Source: an uncultured Granulosicoccaceae bacterium (GTDB taxonomy: Bacteria; Pseudomonadota; Gammaproteobacteria; Granulosicoccales; Granulosicoccaceae). From it: a stretch of 54,646 nt of DNA. The stretch covers positions 1 through 54,646 of the forward strand of contig CAKZSB010000111.1 in the NCBI GenBank assembly GCA_937920585.1, given 5' to 3'. This document shows positions 8,529-17,025 of this stretch, piece by piece; position 1 is the stretch's first letter; every line of letters starts with the position of its first letter. The translations under genes and the position numbers were made by a program. Under the pieces are notes generated by a model. The model did no database searches, was not told the DNA's origin, and saw only the letters and a program-made list of their open reading frames with translations.

Positions 8529-8699
8529 GCTGCGAATTGTTACCGAATCGAGGTATTTGAAAAAGCCTTGGCCAATGGTGGCCAGAATGAGTCGAATTGG
8601 CGAATTTCGCGCTTGGTTTTCACCGAAATTTACGGCGTTCAGGGTGCAAGTTGAGCCTGGAACCCATATCATTGTGACAGGATAATAACTGATAGTGAC

Positions 8700-9536
8700 A
8701 TGTCTCGTTGCCCCGAAGACTTTGCCACACGCATAGCGGACGTAGTGGTGATCGCGCGAAATGCCGGTCGCAAAATACTTGAGTTGTACGACTCCGACGT
8801 CGACATCACATCCAAGGATGATGACACGCCGCTCACGACTGCCGATCTGGCAGCCAATCAACTCATCATAGAGAGCTTGCGCAAGCTCGATCCGGCGCTG
8901 CCAATCCTCACCGAGGAATCCTGCGGAATCCCGTTCAGTGAACGCTTCGAGTGGAATACCTATTGGTTGGTTGATCCGCTCGATGGTACGCGCGAATTCA
9001 TCAACAGAAATGGTGAGTTCAGCGTCAACATCGCACTCATCCACGAGGGTGTATCGATACTGGGTGTTGTTCATGCACCGGTACTCGATGTCACCTATTG
9101 GGCTCATCGTGGATCCGGCGCATGGAAGCAGACCGCCGATCGGGAGCCTGTACCGATTAAAGTGCGAACCGCACCCACCAGCGGCGTAACCGTAGCGAGG
9201 AGTCGCGCACCATTAACGGGTGGATTGCTGAGTCGATTTCTCGACAAACTGGGATCCTACAAGGAAGTTGCAATGGGCAGTGCGTTGAAATCATGTCTGG
9301 TCGCTGAAGGGCGCGCCGATGTGTATGCGCGGCTGGGGCCAACCAGTGAATGGGATACCGGTGCTGCTCAATGCATAGTCGAAGAGGCCGGTGGCCATAT
9401 CACCGACACGAAAATGCAGGATTTGCGTTACAACACCAAGGACTCGCTATTAAACCCTCACTTCTTTGTTTTTGGCGAAGGCGAACACAACTGGTCCGAC
9501 TACCTGGAAAAAGAATCCAAGGAGCCAACCTCCTGA
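8700..9536 (+). CDS. cysQ: 3'(2'),5'-bisphosphate nucleotidase CysQ
   Basis: A 278-residue inositol-monophosphatase-superfamily protein. CysQ hydrolyses 3'-phosphoadenosine 5'-phosphate (PAP) to AMP, removing a by-product of PAPS-dependent sulfate assimilation. Metal-binding motifs are visible: ILTEES (about residues 64-69), WLVDPLDGTREFI (about 89-101) and the later WDTGAAQCIVEEAGG. The ATG at 8700 has no strong ribosome site, but it is the first start before the conserved domain. About 170 bases separate it from gspN, so it probably has its own promoter. Confidence 0.93.
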   Translation: MSRCPEDFATRIADVVVIARNAGRKILELYDSDVDITSKDDDTPLTTADLAANQLIIESLRKLDPALPILTEESCGIPFSERFEWNTYWLVDPLDGTREFINRNGEFSVNIALIHEGVSILGVVHAPVLDVTYWAHRGSGAWKQTADREPVPIKVRTAPTSGVTVARSRAPLTGGLLSRFLDKLGSYKEVAMGSALKSCLVAEGRADVYARLGPTSEWDTGAAQCIVEEAGGHITDTKMQDLRYNTKDSLLNPHFFVFGEGEHNWSDYLEKESKEPTS

Positions 9537-9561
9537 AGGTCTCAGACCTGCAGGCAATATT

Positions 9562-9996
9562 TTGAACGAGCTGCTGTTTTCCACCCCGGCCGATGCCGAG
9601 TTCGCGTTTTACTCATCAATCCGCGATAACGATCTCGATCGTATGATGGCCGTATGGTCCGACGACGATGCCTCTGTGTGTATTCATCCTGGTGCGCCGC
9701 GGTTAGAAGGGCGGGAGCAGATCAAGGATAGCTGGGAAGAAATATTCGCCGCCAGCCCGCCGATGGACTTTACCATCAGCGACGAGCGGATCACTGAAGA
9801 CCAGCATATCGCTGTGCACCTGGTGCGCGAGGAAATTAGTGTAGGCGGTGAGTTGGTTGGCGTTATGCTGGCAACCAATATCTATCACCGCGTTGGCGAA
9901 GGCTGGAAGATGATGCTGCACCATTCGTCTCCGGAGCCGGAATTCCTGATCGACGAGATCGATACGATGGATGCCGAAACCGTCGTTCTTCACTGA
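9562..9996 (+). CDS. SnoaL/NTF2-like domain protein
   Basis: A 144-residue protein with the NTF2-like (SnoaL, DUF4440-type) cone fold pattern: an N-terminal helix region DAEFAFYSSIRDNDLDRMMAVW, then CIHPGAPRLEGREQIKDSW and a C-terminal GEGWKMMLHHSSPEP strand. Family members include ketosteroid isomerase-like enzymes and ligand-binding proteins; the substrate cannot be told. The TTG at 9562 lies 25 bases after cysQ; the in-frame ATG at 9466 would overlap cysQ by 71 bases and adds unrelated sequence. Probably cotranscribed with cysQ. Confidence 0.75.
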   Translation: MNELLFSTPADAEFAFYSSIRDNDLDRMMAVWSDDDASVCIHPGAPRLEGREQIKDSWEEIFAASPPMDFTISDERITEDQHIAVHLVREEISVGGELVGVMLATNIYHRVGEGWKMMLHHSSPEPEFLIDEIDTMDAETVVLH

Positions 9997-10078
9997 ATAG
10001 TCACAAAACTTCCGCCAATCCACTGCTAGCCTCAAAGTAACGGGTAATGAAAACCCTCGGCTATTAAGTGAGAAAGGT

Positions 10079-10771
10079 GTGAAATTCAGAAAGAACATTG
10101 TTCGCGTCGGCGGCATCATAGGTGTCATGGCACTGACTGCCTGCGCATCTAATGAGCCTATTGGTAGAACCCAGGTGGGTGCGGCCGTGGGTGCCGTGAC
10201 GGGTGCTATTCTCGGTCATCAGATTGATGATGATCGCGGGCGATTGATTGGTGCCGCCGTCGGTGCCATAGCCGGTGCGGCCGTTGGAAATTACATGGAC
10301 GAGCAGCAAGCGGCACTGGAGGAGCAGCTCCGGCAAGAGCGAGAAGCCGAAGCGATTGAAGTGACCCGAGTCGCCAACGATACGCTGCGCCTGAATGTAA
10401 ATAGTGAAGTATCGTTTGCAGTGAACAGTGCGCTCATCAGCGCAGAATTCTACAACAGCCTCAACAAGGTGTCGGGTGTGCTCGGCGATTATGCCCAGAC
10501 GGTTGTGCATGTAATCGGGCATACCGATAGTACCGGCCCTGACACCTACAATCAGAAATTGTCAGAGGAACGTGCGAACAACGTGCGTCGTTATCTGGTG
10601 AGCCAGGGCATTACCGATGGACGAGTGGTGGCAGAAGGTCGCGGGGAGCGCTCGCCGGTTGCGAACAACAACACTGAAGCCGGTCGAAGCCAAAACCGGC
10701 GGGTTGAAATACTACTCAAAACGATTGTGAAAGGCCGTGAATCGCAGGCGTTTAAGGTGCCAACAGGCTAG
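10079..10771 (+). CDS. OmpA-family lipoprotein, YiaD-like
   Basis: A 230-residue outer-membrane lipoprotein. The signal peptide ends in the lipobox LTAC (Cys22). Next comes a glycine-zipper region with two related halves (GAAVGAVTGAILG and GAAVGAIAGAAVG), then a charged coiled segment (EQQAALEEQLRQEREAEA), and a C-terminal OmpA peptidoglycan-binding domain with GHTDSTGPDTYNQKLSEERA and SQNRRVEI. It likely tethers the outer membrane to peptidoglycan. The start is GTG 10079, preceded by GAAAGG at very short spacing. It converges with the SLC13 gene across a perfect hairpin. Confidence 0.9.
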   Translation: MKFRKNIVRVGGIIGVMALTACASNEPIGRTQVGAAVGAVTGAILGHQIDDDRGRLIGAAVGAIAGAAVGNYMDEQQAALEEQLRQEREAEAIEVTRVANDTLRLNVNSEVSFAVNSALISAEFYNSLNKVSGVLGDYAQTVVHVIGHTDSTGPDTYNQKLSEERANNVRRYLVSQGITDGRVVAEGRGERSPVANNNTEAGRSQNRRVEILLKTIVKGRESQAFKVPTG

Positions 10772-10841
10772 CAATTTCGGGTGCGGTAAAGGCAGTAACA
10801 AAAAACCTTGCCCGTGCCATGGGTTCGAGTAAGACACGTTC

Positions 10842-10868
10842 GGCGGACAAGCGCAAAGCTTGTCCGCC
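10842..10868. repeat. Perfect 11-bp inverted repeat between convergent genes
   Basis: GGCGGACAAGC (10842-10852) and GCTTGTCCGCC (10858-10868) pair perfectly around the loop GCAAA. It lies between the ends of the OmpA lipoprotein and permease genes. There is no T tract on either side, so it is either a factor-assisted bidirectional terminator or 3'-end-protecting structure, or a REP-type element. A second large palindrome with a similar GCAAAGC core lies at 18283-18326. Confidence 0.8.
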
Positions 10869-10877
10869 CTGAACATT

Positions 10878-12656
10878 CTAAAGCGGCCAGACAACCAGCA
10901 AAAGCGGTACGGCCAGGGCGACGATCAATATCTCCAGCGGTAGTCCCATGCGCCAGTAGTCACCAAACTGGTAGCCACCTGGCCCCATCACCAGCGTGTT
11001 GGACTGGTGACCGATCGGGGTGAGGAATGCGCAGGACGCACCCACTGCCACTGCCATTAAAAATGCGTCCGCATTAACCCCGAGCGTATTGGCAATAGCC
11101 ACGCCGATGGGCGCCATCACCAGTGCAGTGGCGGCGTTGTTGATGATGTCGGACAGGAACATGGTGATCACCAGTATCATCGCCACCAATAGCGCAGGTG
11201 GAAATCCACCGGCCCAGTCCATAATGGCATTGGCCAGCAGGGTGGTAGTGCCAGTACTTTCCAGTGCCCGGCCTACCGGAATCATGGCGCCCAGTAATAC
11301 GATCACCGGCCAGTCAATTTCATCGTAGATTTCGCGTACCGATATCACTTTCATCAACAGGAATACCATGATCGCAATCAGAAATGCGATCGGCAAAGTC
11401 ACCAGACCGGCAACGCCCATGGCTATTGCGCTGGCAAATACAAGCAGAGCGGGCAACACCTGTCGCCGACGGTTTAAGTCCAGCGGTCGCCGTTCCAGTG
11501 GCCACAGACCGAGACCTTTGAACTGCCGATCAATTTCCTCGGCATCGCCAAACATCAACACGACATCACCGGCTTTGAATCGTTGACGTTTAAGCCGGGT
11601 TTTGATTGCTTCACCGTTGCGTGCAATGCCCACCAATGCAAGTGTTCGCTGACTGCGGTGGCGGAGAAATTCAACGCTGCGATCGACCAGATCCGAGTGT
11701 TGGCTGACCACACCTTCCAGCATCACTTCGTTCTCTGACTGTGGCTGCACAAAGGAACCGGATGCACTGGTGAGTAGTTCCAGACCCTGCTCTTCGAGCA
11801 TGCTTTGCAGGTTGCCAGGATCGGCTTGAATCAGCAGTACATCGCCCTCGGTAAATCGGTACTGCCGAGGTAGTGTTCGCGCGAAACCGTTCTTTTGCGC
11901 GAAGCCGACGACATCGATGTTGTCGGAGTTGAATGCCTCATTGCTGATGAGCAGCGTGTCGATCAGCGGCGAATCCTCTTTTACCTGCACTTCAGTAAGA
12001 TAGTGTGAGATCTCGAAACTGGGCTTGTTGCCGCCTTGACTGCCGCGCCCGGTCGGGATTAATCGCCATCCGATGAAGGTGATGAACAACAGGCCAACCA
12101 CTGCGACGACAAATCCCACTGCCGAGAAGTCGAACATCGAAAACGACTCGCCGGTGATCTCTGCGCGGTAGCTGGCAATAATGATGTTGGGTGGCGTGCC
12201 TATTAATGTAGTCATGCCGCCGAGGATGCTGCCGAATGCCAGTGGCATAAGCACCAGTGCCGGTGAGCGGTTCGATTCAACGGCGGTGGCGATCGCAACC
12301 GGTAGCATCAGCGCCAGGGCGCCCACGTTGTTCATGAAAGCAGAGGCGACAGTGACCACGAGAGTGAGCGCGGCGATGTGAATGTATATGTTGCCCGTAT
12401 AGGGGGTGAGGTAGGAGGCGATCACTGAAACCACGCCGGCGTTCTTTAGCGCGTGACTGATTATAAGAACCGCTGCAACTGTCACGACAGCGGCGTGCCC
12501 GAATCCGCTGAATGCGTCATCGGAAGGTACAACGCCTGCGACTACTGCCATCACCAGGCAGGAGATTGCCACGATGTCGTGTCGCCAGCGTCCCCACGCA
12601 AACATAAATAGCGTGATCAGAAGAATAATGCTGATGGATATTTGTGCTGAGGTCAT
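10878..12656 (-). CDS. SLC13-family (DASS/ArsB-NhaD superfamily) permease with two RCK_C domains
   Basis: A 592-residue membrane transporter. Two blocks of transmembrane helices flank a central cytoplasmic insert (about residues 215-390) holding two TrkA-C/RCK_C domains, each ending with a GDVLL or GDVVLMFG strand. Segments such as ASAFMNNVGALALMLPVA and FLSDIINNAATALVMAPIG are the paired asparagine-rich signatures of Na+-coupled SLC13 carriers. Substrates include dicarboxylates and sulfate; here it lies 33 bases downstream of metY on the same strand, so sulfate or another sulfur oxyanion is a reasonable guess but not shown. Confidence 0.88.
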   Translation of the reverse strand: MTSAQISISIILLITLFMFAWGRWRHDIVAISCLVMAVVAGVVPSDDAFSGFGHAAVVTVAAVLIISHALKNAGVVSVIASYLTPYTGNIYIHIAALTLVVTVASAFMNNVGALALMLPVAIATAVESNRSPALVLMPLAFGSILGGMTTLIGTPPNIIIASYRAEITGESFSMFDFSAVGFVVAVVGLLFITFIGWRLIPTGRGSQGGNKPSFEISHYLTEVQVKEDSPLIDTLLISNEAFNSDNIDVVGFAQKNGFARTLPRQYRFTEGDVLLIQADPGNLQSMLEEQGLELLTSASGSFVQPQSENEVMLEGVVSQHSDLVDRSVEFLRHRSQRTLALVGIARNGEAIKTRLKRQRFKAGDVVLMFGDAEEIDRQFKGLGLWPLERRPLDLNRRRQVLPALLVFASAIAMGVAGLVTLPIAFLIAIMVFLLMKVISVREIYDEIDWPVIVLLGAMIPVGRALESTGTTTLLANAIMDWAGGFPPALLVAMILVITMFLSDIINNAATALVMAPIGVAIANTLGVNADAFLMAVAVGASCAFLTPIGHQSNTLVMGPGGYQFGDYWRMGLPLEILIVALAVPLLLVVWPL

Positions 12657-12689
12657 TGTCTACACCCTGATAACTATGGCCTGCCGTGA

Positions 12690-13976
12690 TCAGGCTTTGA
12701 TCCTCGACAGTGCCTGGTCGATATCCCAGATTATATCGTCTATGTGTTCGATGCCCACCGACATACGAATCATGTCGGGAGTGACGCCTGCTGATAACTG
12801 ATCTTCCTCGTTCAGTTGTCGATGGGTTGTTGAAGCGGGGTGGATAACCAGTGTTTTGGCGTCGCCAATGTTGGCTAAATGACTGAGAAACTGCACTTCT
12901 TCCATGAATTGAACACCAGCGGCGGCACCGCCGGCTATACCGAAAGACAGCAGAGCACTGGCACCTTTTGGCATGTATTTCTTTATCAGCGGTTGGTAGG
13001 GGCTATCCGCCAGTCCCGGATAACTTACCCATTTGACTTTGTCGTGATCGTTGAGGTGTTTGGCCACAGCCAGCGCGTTTTCCGAGTGCCGCTCCATTCT
13101 CAAATGCAGGGTTTCCAGCCCTTGCAGAAAGGTGAACGCGTTGAAAGGACTCATTGATGGCCCGAGTGTTCGCAGATACTCCATTCGCGCTTTGGTGATA
13201 AAGCCGAAGTCGCCGAAAGTCTCGTAAAATTTAACCCCGTGATAACCCTTCGACGGCTCAACCATTTCCGGAAATTTTCCGTTATCCCACGGGAATTTAC
13301 CGGATTCGACAATCAGCCCGCCAATCGAGATGCCATGTCCGCCGATGAACTTGGTGGCTGAGTGAATCACAATATCGGCGCCGTGTTGCAGCGGTTTGCA
13401 CAGGTAGGGTGAGGGCACGGTGTTGTCGACGACGAGTGGTATGCCGTGATCGCGCGCTATGGCGCCAACTGATTCGATGTCGAGCACATTGAGGTTGGGG
13501 TTGCCAATAGTTTCTGCGTAGAGCAGACGGGTGTTGTCCTTTAGTGCGCGGCGAAAGTTTTCCGGATCGTCGGCGTCGATAAAGTCAGCTTCGATTCCGA
13601 GCTTGCGAAAATTGACATCGAGCTGTGAGTAGCTGCCACCGTAGAGCGTGCGTGCAGCGACGATGTGATCGCCACTGTTGCACAGCGTTAGCAGGGCAAT
13701 CAATTGCGCCGACATTCCACTCGCCACTGCCAGTGCCGCTCGTCCGCCCTCGAGTGCCGCCACTCGTTCTTCCAGCACAGCACAAGTGGGGTTGCTCAGT
13801 CGTGAGTAGACGTTTCCGAACGTCTGCAGGTTGAACAGACTTGCAGCGTGTTCCGGATCATCGAAAACATAGGATGTTGTCTGGTAGATTGGCACTGCCC
13901 GGGCGCCCGTGGCAGCGTCGGGAATTTGCCCGGCGTGCAGGCACAGGGTTTCGTCGAGAAAAAGATGATCGCTCAT
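12690..13976 (-). CDS. metY: O-acetylhomoserine sulfhydrylase (MetY-type)
   Basis: A 428-residue Cys/Met-metabolism PLP enzyme. It makes homocysteine from O-acetylhomoserine and sulfide (direct sulfhydrylation). The PLP lysine is in IHSATKFIGGHG (Lys209), the cofactor aspartate in VVDNTV (Asp184), and the YSRLSNPT segment binds phosphate. The length and the insert GKFPWDNGKFPEMVEPSKGYHG match MetY rather than MetB/MetC or MetZ. AGAGGG precedes the ATG. The 125-base gap upstream shows no SAM riboswitch that I can recognise. The SLC13 permease follows after 33 bases. Confidence 0.93.
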   Translation of the reverse strand: MSDHLFLDETLCLHAGQIPDAATGARAVPIYQTTSYVFDDPEHAASLFNLQTFGNVYSRLSNPTCAVLEERVAALEGGRAALAVASGMSAQLIALLTLCNSGDHIVAARTLYGGSYSQLDVNFRKLGIEADFIDADDPENFRRALKDNTRLLYAETIGNPNLNVLDIESVGAIARDHGIPLVVDNTVPSPYLCKPLQHGADIVIHSATKFIGGHGISIGGLIVESGKFPWDNGKFPEMVEPSKGYHGVKFYETFGDFGFITKARMEYLRTLGPSMSPFNAFTFLQGLETLHLRMERHSENALAVAKHLNDHDKVKWVSYPGLADSPYQPLIKKYMPKGASALLSFGIAGGAAAGVQFMEEVQFLSHLANIGDAKTLVIHPASTTHRQLNEEDQLSAGVTPDMIRMSVGIEHIDDIIWDIDQALSRIKA

Positions 13977-14101
13977 GGGATGACCCTCTGGTGCTCTGGC
14001 TGCAGAAATCGACGGAGATTGAAACTCGTCGTGTAGTTACGATCGACTCGCTGTATGGGTTGCATTGCTGGACTCGACCCGGTGTTGGCAGCGCGATGTG
14101 C

Positions 14102-14599
14102 CTATCTGGGCGGCGGCGGAATGCGCCGCGCAGAGATCACGCCGGTGTTGACACCGGCATAGTTAAGTCCGCCAAACAGACGCGCATGTTCTATTTTGAC
14201 ACAGCGATCCATAATCACATCCAGATTGGCATTGCGCGCTGTGCTGGCAGCCGCTTCGTTGATGACACCGAGCTGCATCCACAGACATTTGGCGCCAATC
14301 TCTATTGCCTGATCTGCCAGGGCTGGAATTTCCTCCGAGCGACGGAAACAGTCGACAATGTCGACGGGAACCGGTATGTCCGTGAGGCTGGGGTAGGCTT
14401 TTTCGCCCAGTACCGAGTCGTAGCGTGGATTGACCGGTATGATGGTGTAGCCGTGGTGCTGCATGTACTTCGCGGCGAAGTAGCTGGGACGGTGCCAGCT
14501 GGCTGAAATTCCGACGATTGCGATGGTTTTGCTGTCGGATAGTATGCGCTGCAGCGTTCGAATGTCGTCCACGTTATGCCTGTCGGAGCTGGATAACAC
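14102..14599 (-). CDS. CoA-binding domain protein (YccU type)
   Basis: A 165-residue protein of the CoA_binding_2 family, with the Rossmann pattern IAIVGISASWHRPSYFAAKYMQHHGY, then IIPVNPRYDSVLGEKAYPSL and a C-terminal MDRCVKIEHARLFG. Family members bind CoA or succinyl-CoA-like nucleotides; the cellular role is unknown. The GTG at 14599 is the only start near the domain; no in-frame ATG precedes it. It lies upstream of metY on the same strand, a pairing that recurs in proteobacteria, so a link to acyl-CoA-dependent homoserine acylation is an attractive inference. Confidence 0.9.
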   Translation of the reverse strand: MLSSSDRHNVDDIRTLQRILSDSKTIAIVGISASWHRPSYFAAKYMQHHGYTIIPVNPRYDSVLGEKAYPSLTDIPVPVDIVDCFRRSEEIPALADQAIEIGAKCLWMQLGVINEAAASTARNANLDVIMDRCVKIEHARLFGGLNYAGVNTGVISARRIPPPPR

Positions 14600-14701
14600 C
14601 CATGGTGGTCGATTGCCGCTGCTGTTGCAAGGTTATCGGCATGCGCGATTCAGGCAGGCTTCCTGCGCACGCTGCGGCAGATTTGATTGTTTGGGGATCT
14701 T

Positions 14702-14887
14702 ATGGGTGAGGTACTGAAATTTGTGCGCAAAACGCCAGCGGAGAAATCGCGCGGGCGAATCATGTGTGCTAATAATCACCACAAATGGAAGGTGCAGAAC
14801 GAACGTAAATTCGACGTTCGTCAGGGCAAACTGGTGACAGAGTATCGCTGTACGAGGTGTGGCAAAATCAAAACCACACTACATTAA
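14702..14887 (+). CDS. Small Cys/His (zinc-ribbon-like) protein
   Basis: A 61-residue basic protein. It has Cys22-x3-His26 and a C-terminal YRCTRCGK (Cys50-x2-Cys53), which together could hold one zinc ion, with a conserved-looking MGEVLKFVRK start. GGGG lies about six bases before the ATG at 14702, so this start is preferred over the in-frame ATG at 14687. It is divergent from the CoA-binding gene and convergent with the GGDEF gene. Function unknown; nucleic-acid binding is a guess from size, charge and ribbon. Confidence 0.75.
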   Translation: MGEVLKFVRKTPAEKSRGRIMCANNHHKWKVQNERKFDVRQGKLVTEYRCTRCGKIKTTLH

Positions 14888-14895
14888 GGCACGTG

Positions 14896-16194
14896 CTATC
14901 CCGGCGGAACAACCACCTTGTTGCCGGTTTTAGACGCCTCGGCGAGCGACTGCTGGGCTGCGCCGATCATCTCGCCAAGTGATCCATGCAACTGGGTGCA
15001 TACACCGATTGAGGCGGTGACACGAAGTGTTTGGGTGCCGGCCAAAATCTCGCTGCCGGCAATCCGCTGACGCAGCCGTTCGAAAACCATGATGGCATTG
15101 TGATCGCCCACATTCGAGGCGACGCAGGCGAATGTCGCGGTATGGTAGCGAGCGATAATATCGTTGTTACGCAATTCGCGCTGAATAACGGGTGCGATGT
15201 TGGCTAGCATGGCATCCGCGCTGCGATGGCCGTGTTCGAGCACCAGCTCATCAAATCCGTCGATTTCGATCATCGCCAGGGAGATCGGCGTGTCACCGCG
15301 CTGTGCGGTTCCAAAGCTGATCGCGCCAACGTCAAAGAGGTAGTCGCGATTGTACAGCCCGGTCAGGCGGTCACGGGTGGCTGAGAATTTTATCTCACGT
15401 ACACGTTCGACTGACTCAACGCAGTGGCGCACGCGGTAGTAAAACTCATCGGCCTGATGCGGCTGGCAGAACACATCGTTCAGACCGGCTCTCAACAGGC
15501 GCGCGTTGCGCTGGGTATCGCGTTGATCGCACACCGCGGCAATGGCCAGCTCTTCCTTGCGATAGTGTTGGCGAAGGCTGCTGATCAGCGTCAACTCTTT
15601 TTCCTCGATTACACTTTGATCCAGTAGCACCAATGCGATATCCGGCTCGTTGTGCAGCTTTCGGCGTGCCTCTCGCTCGCTGCGGACGTCGTATACCGTG
15701 TAGCGGTGGATGTCGAGCATCTGACGTATTTTGCGCCGATTGAAATCGCTGTGGCTGTAGAGCAGGATCTTGCGCTTGTGATTGAGTAGTGTGCGCTCGA
15801 CGATATCGGTGACGATGTCCAGCTCGTCCTCGCCGCGTTTCAGGACACAATCGATAATATGTTTGTCGACGAGTCTGCTCGCGACCTCATCCGTTACTTC
15901 TGGCGATATCGCGATCGTCGGGATCTTTGCATCAGTCAGCAGTTCCAGCACTTCCCCCTGCGGCGCATCAGGCAGACGGGTGTCGACAATCGCCAGCACG
16001 ATCTCGCCGGGATATTTTTCCAGCAGGCGGTCGACGCCTCTGGCGGTATTGCAGGAGTCTGCGTAAACGCCGAGCGCATCGTAGACCTTGTCTATCAGCG
16101 CCTCGCGCACGGCTTTGTCCTGCTCTGCAACGACGACCCGCAGGCTGCCGCTGAAGTTGTTACCAGGAATGGCTTCTTTTTGTTGGACGTGCAT
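14896..16194 (-). CDS. REC-REC-GGDEF protein with degenerate GGDEF active site
   Basis: A 432-residue PleD-like protein with two receiver domains and a C-terminal GGDEF domain. REC1 (about 18-135) has the phosphoacceptor Asp71 (AIVDTRLP) and a Lys in CVLKRG. REC2 (about 142-265) has Asp192 but lacks the acidic pocket (YSHSD) and the conserved Lys. In the GGDEF domain the five signature residues at 351-355 read HTATF, so diguanylate cyclase activity is unlikely. The inhibitory I-site RNND (342-345), exactly six residues earlier as in PleD, is intact. It may therefore bind c-di-GMP as an effector rather than make it. Confidence 0.9.
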   Translation of the reverse strand: MHVQQKEAIPGNNFSGSLRVVVAEQDKAVREALIDKVYDALGVYADSCNTARGVDRLLEKYPGEIVLAIVDTRLPDAPQGEVLELLTDAKIPTIAISPEVTDEVASRLVDKHIIDCVLKRGEDELDIVTDIVERTLLNHKRKILLYSHSDFNRRKIRQMLDIHRYTVYDVRSEREARRKLHNEPDIALVLLDQSVIEEKELTLISSLRQHYRKEELAIAAVCDQRDTQRNARLLRAGLNDVFCQPHQADEFYYRVRHCVESVERVREIKFSATRDRLTGLYNRDYLFDVGAISFGTAQRGDTPISLAMIEIDGFDELVLEHGHRSADAMLANIAPVIQRELRNNDIIARYHTATFACVASNVGDHNAIMVFERLRQRIAGSEILAGTQTLRVTASIGVCTQLHGSLGEMIGAAQQSLAEASKTGNKVVVPPG

Positions 16195-16356
16195 TCGCTA
16201 AGCTGATCGTTTAGGTATGTTGGGGCCGAAAGGATTACCCGTGCTCGTGGTATGCACCTGCTGTGCCGTGGCTCTTTATGCTAGATTGATACCATGAGTA
16301 CATCTTCCCGCCGGACCTGCTCCGGCTTGTGTCGCTTTTCATCGAACCCCTCCTGA

Positions 16357-17016
16357 ATGTCCGAATTTGACTCACTAGACTGGGTCGACACTGTCGACGG
16401 TGCACTGCAGCCCGGTGACTGGCCCGCCAGCCTTATGCGTAATTCGCAAGCGTTTCAGGCGCGTGAAGCCAGGCTGGCATCGGTAATGGTGCCGGTGTTC
16501 TGGCATCAGGGTGGCTGGCACGTGCTCTACATTCGCCGTTGCGAGCGTGAAGGTGATCGGCACAGTGGCCAGGTTGCCTTTCCAGGCGGCGGGCGTGATG
16601 CCGCAGATGCTGACACAGTTGTGACTGCTCTACGCGAAGCGCACGAAGAGATCGCACTCGATCCTGCAGATGTCACTGTCGTTGGTGCGTTGGCGGACTA
16701 TCACACCGTGAGTAATTACATTGTGACCCCGGTGGTCGCAATCGTGCCGTGGCCGTATGCCTACCAGCCGCAGCCAACCGAGGTTGACCGTATCTTTTCA
16801 ATACCGCTGGCATGGCTTGCCGAGCGTCGAAATGTGGAAGTGCGTGAACGTCGTTACCGGCCAGACGACGATCCATCTCTGCGCGCGCTTAAGCTCAAAG
16901 TGGTGTACTTCAATCAATATGATGGTGAACTGCTCTGGGGCGCCACCGCGCGTATGACGATAGCATTCCTGAAAAGCCTGAACGATGGCCAAACTCGTCT
17001 GGTCAGGCCGGCGTAG
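16357..17016 (+). CDS. nudL: CoA pyrophosphatase, Nudix family
   Basis: A 219-residue Nudix hydrolase. The box FPGGGRDAADAD followed by TALREAHEEIAL has the spacing of the NudL/YeaB CoA pyrophosphatases, which split CoA to 4'-phosphopantetheine and 3',5'-ADP. The LADYHTVSNYIVTPVVAIV segment after the box is also typical. The start is the ATG at 16357, which directly follows the TGA of a 20-codon upstream reading frame (16294-16356). It converges with the PatB gene. Confidence 0.9.
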   Translation: MSEFDSLDWVDTVDGALQPGDWPASLMRNSQAFQAREARLASVMVPVFWHQGGWHVLYIRRCEREGDRHSGQVAFPGGGRDAADADTVVTALREAHEEIALDPADVTVVGALADYHTVSNYIVTPVVAIVPWPYAYQPQPTEVDRIFSIPLAWLAERRNVEVRERRYRPDDDPSLRALKLKVVYFNQYDGELLWGATARMTIAFLKSLNDGQTRLVRPA

Positions 17017-17025
17017 CGAGTGTGT

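Noticed and set aside
8455-8685. 76-codon plus-strand frame between gspN and cysQ
   Set aside because: Overlaps the gspN end in another frame, has no ribosome site and no recognisable pattern.
13977-14101. SAM riboswitch upstream of metY
   Set aside because: No SAM-I or SAM-II-like conserved core or pseudoknot pattern could be recognised in the 125 bases.
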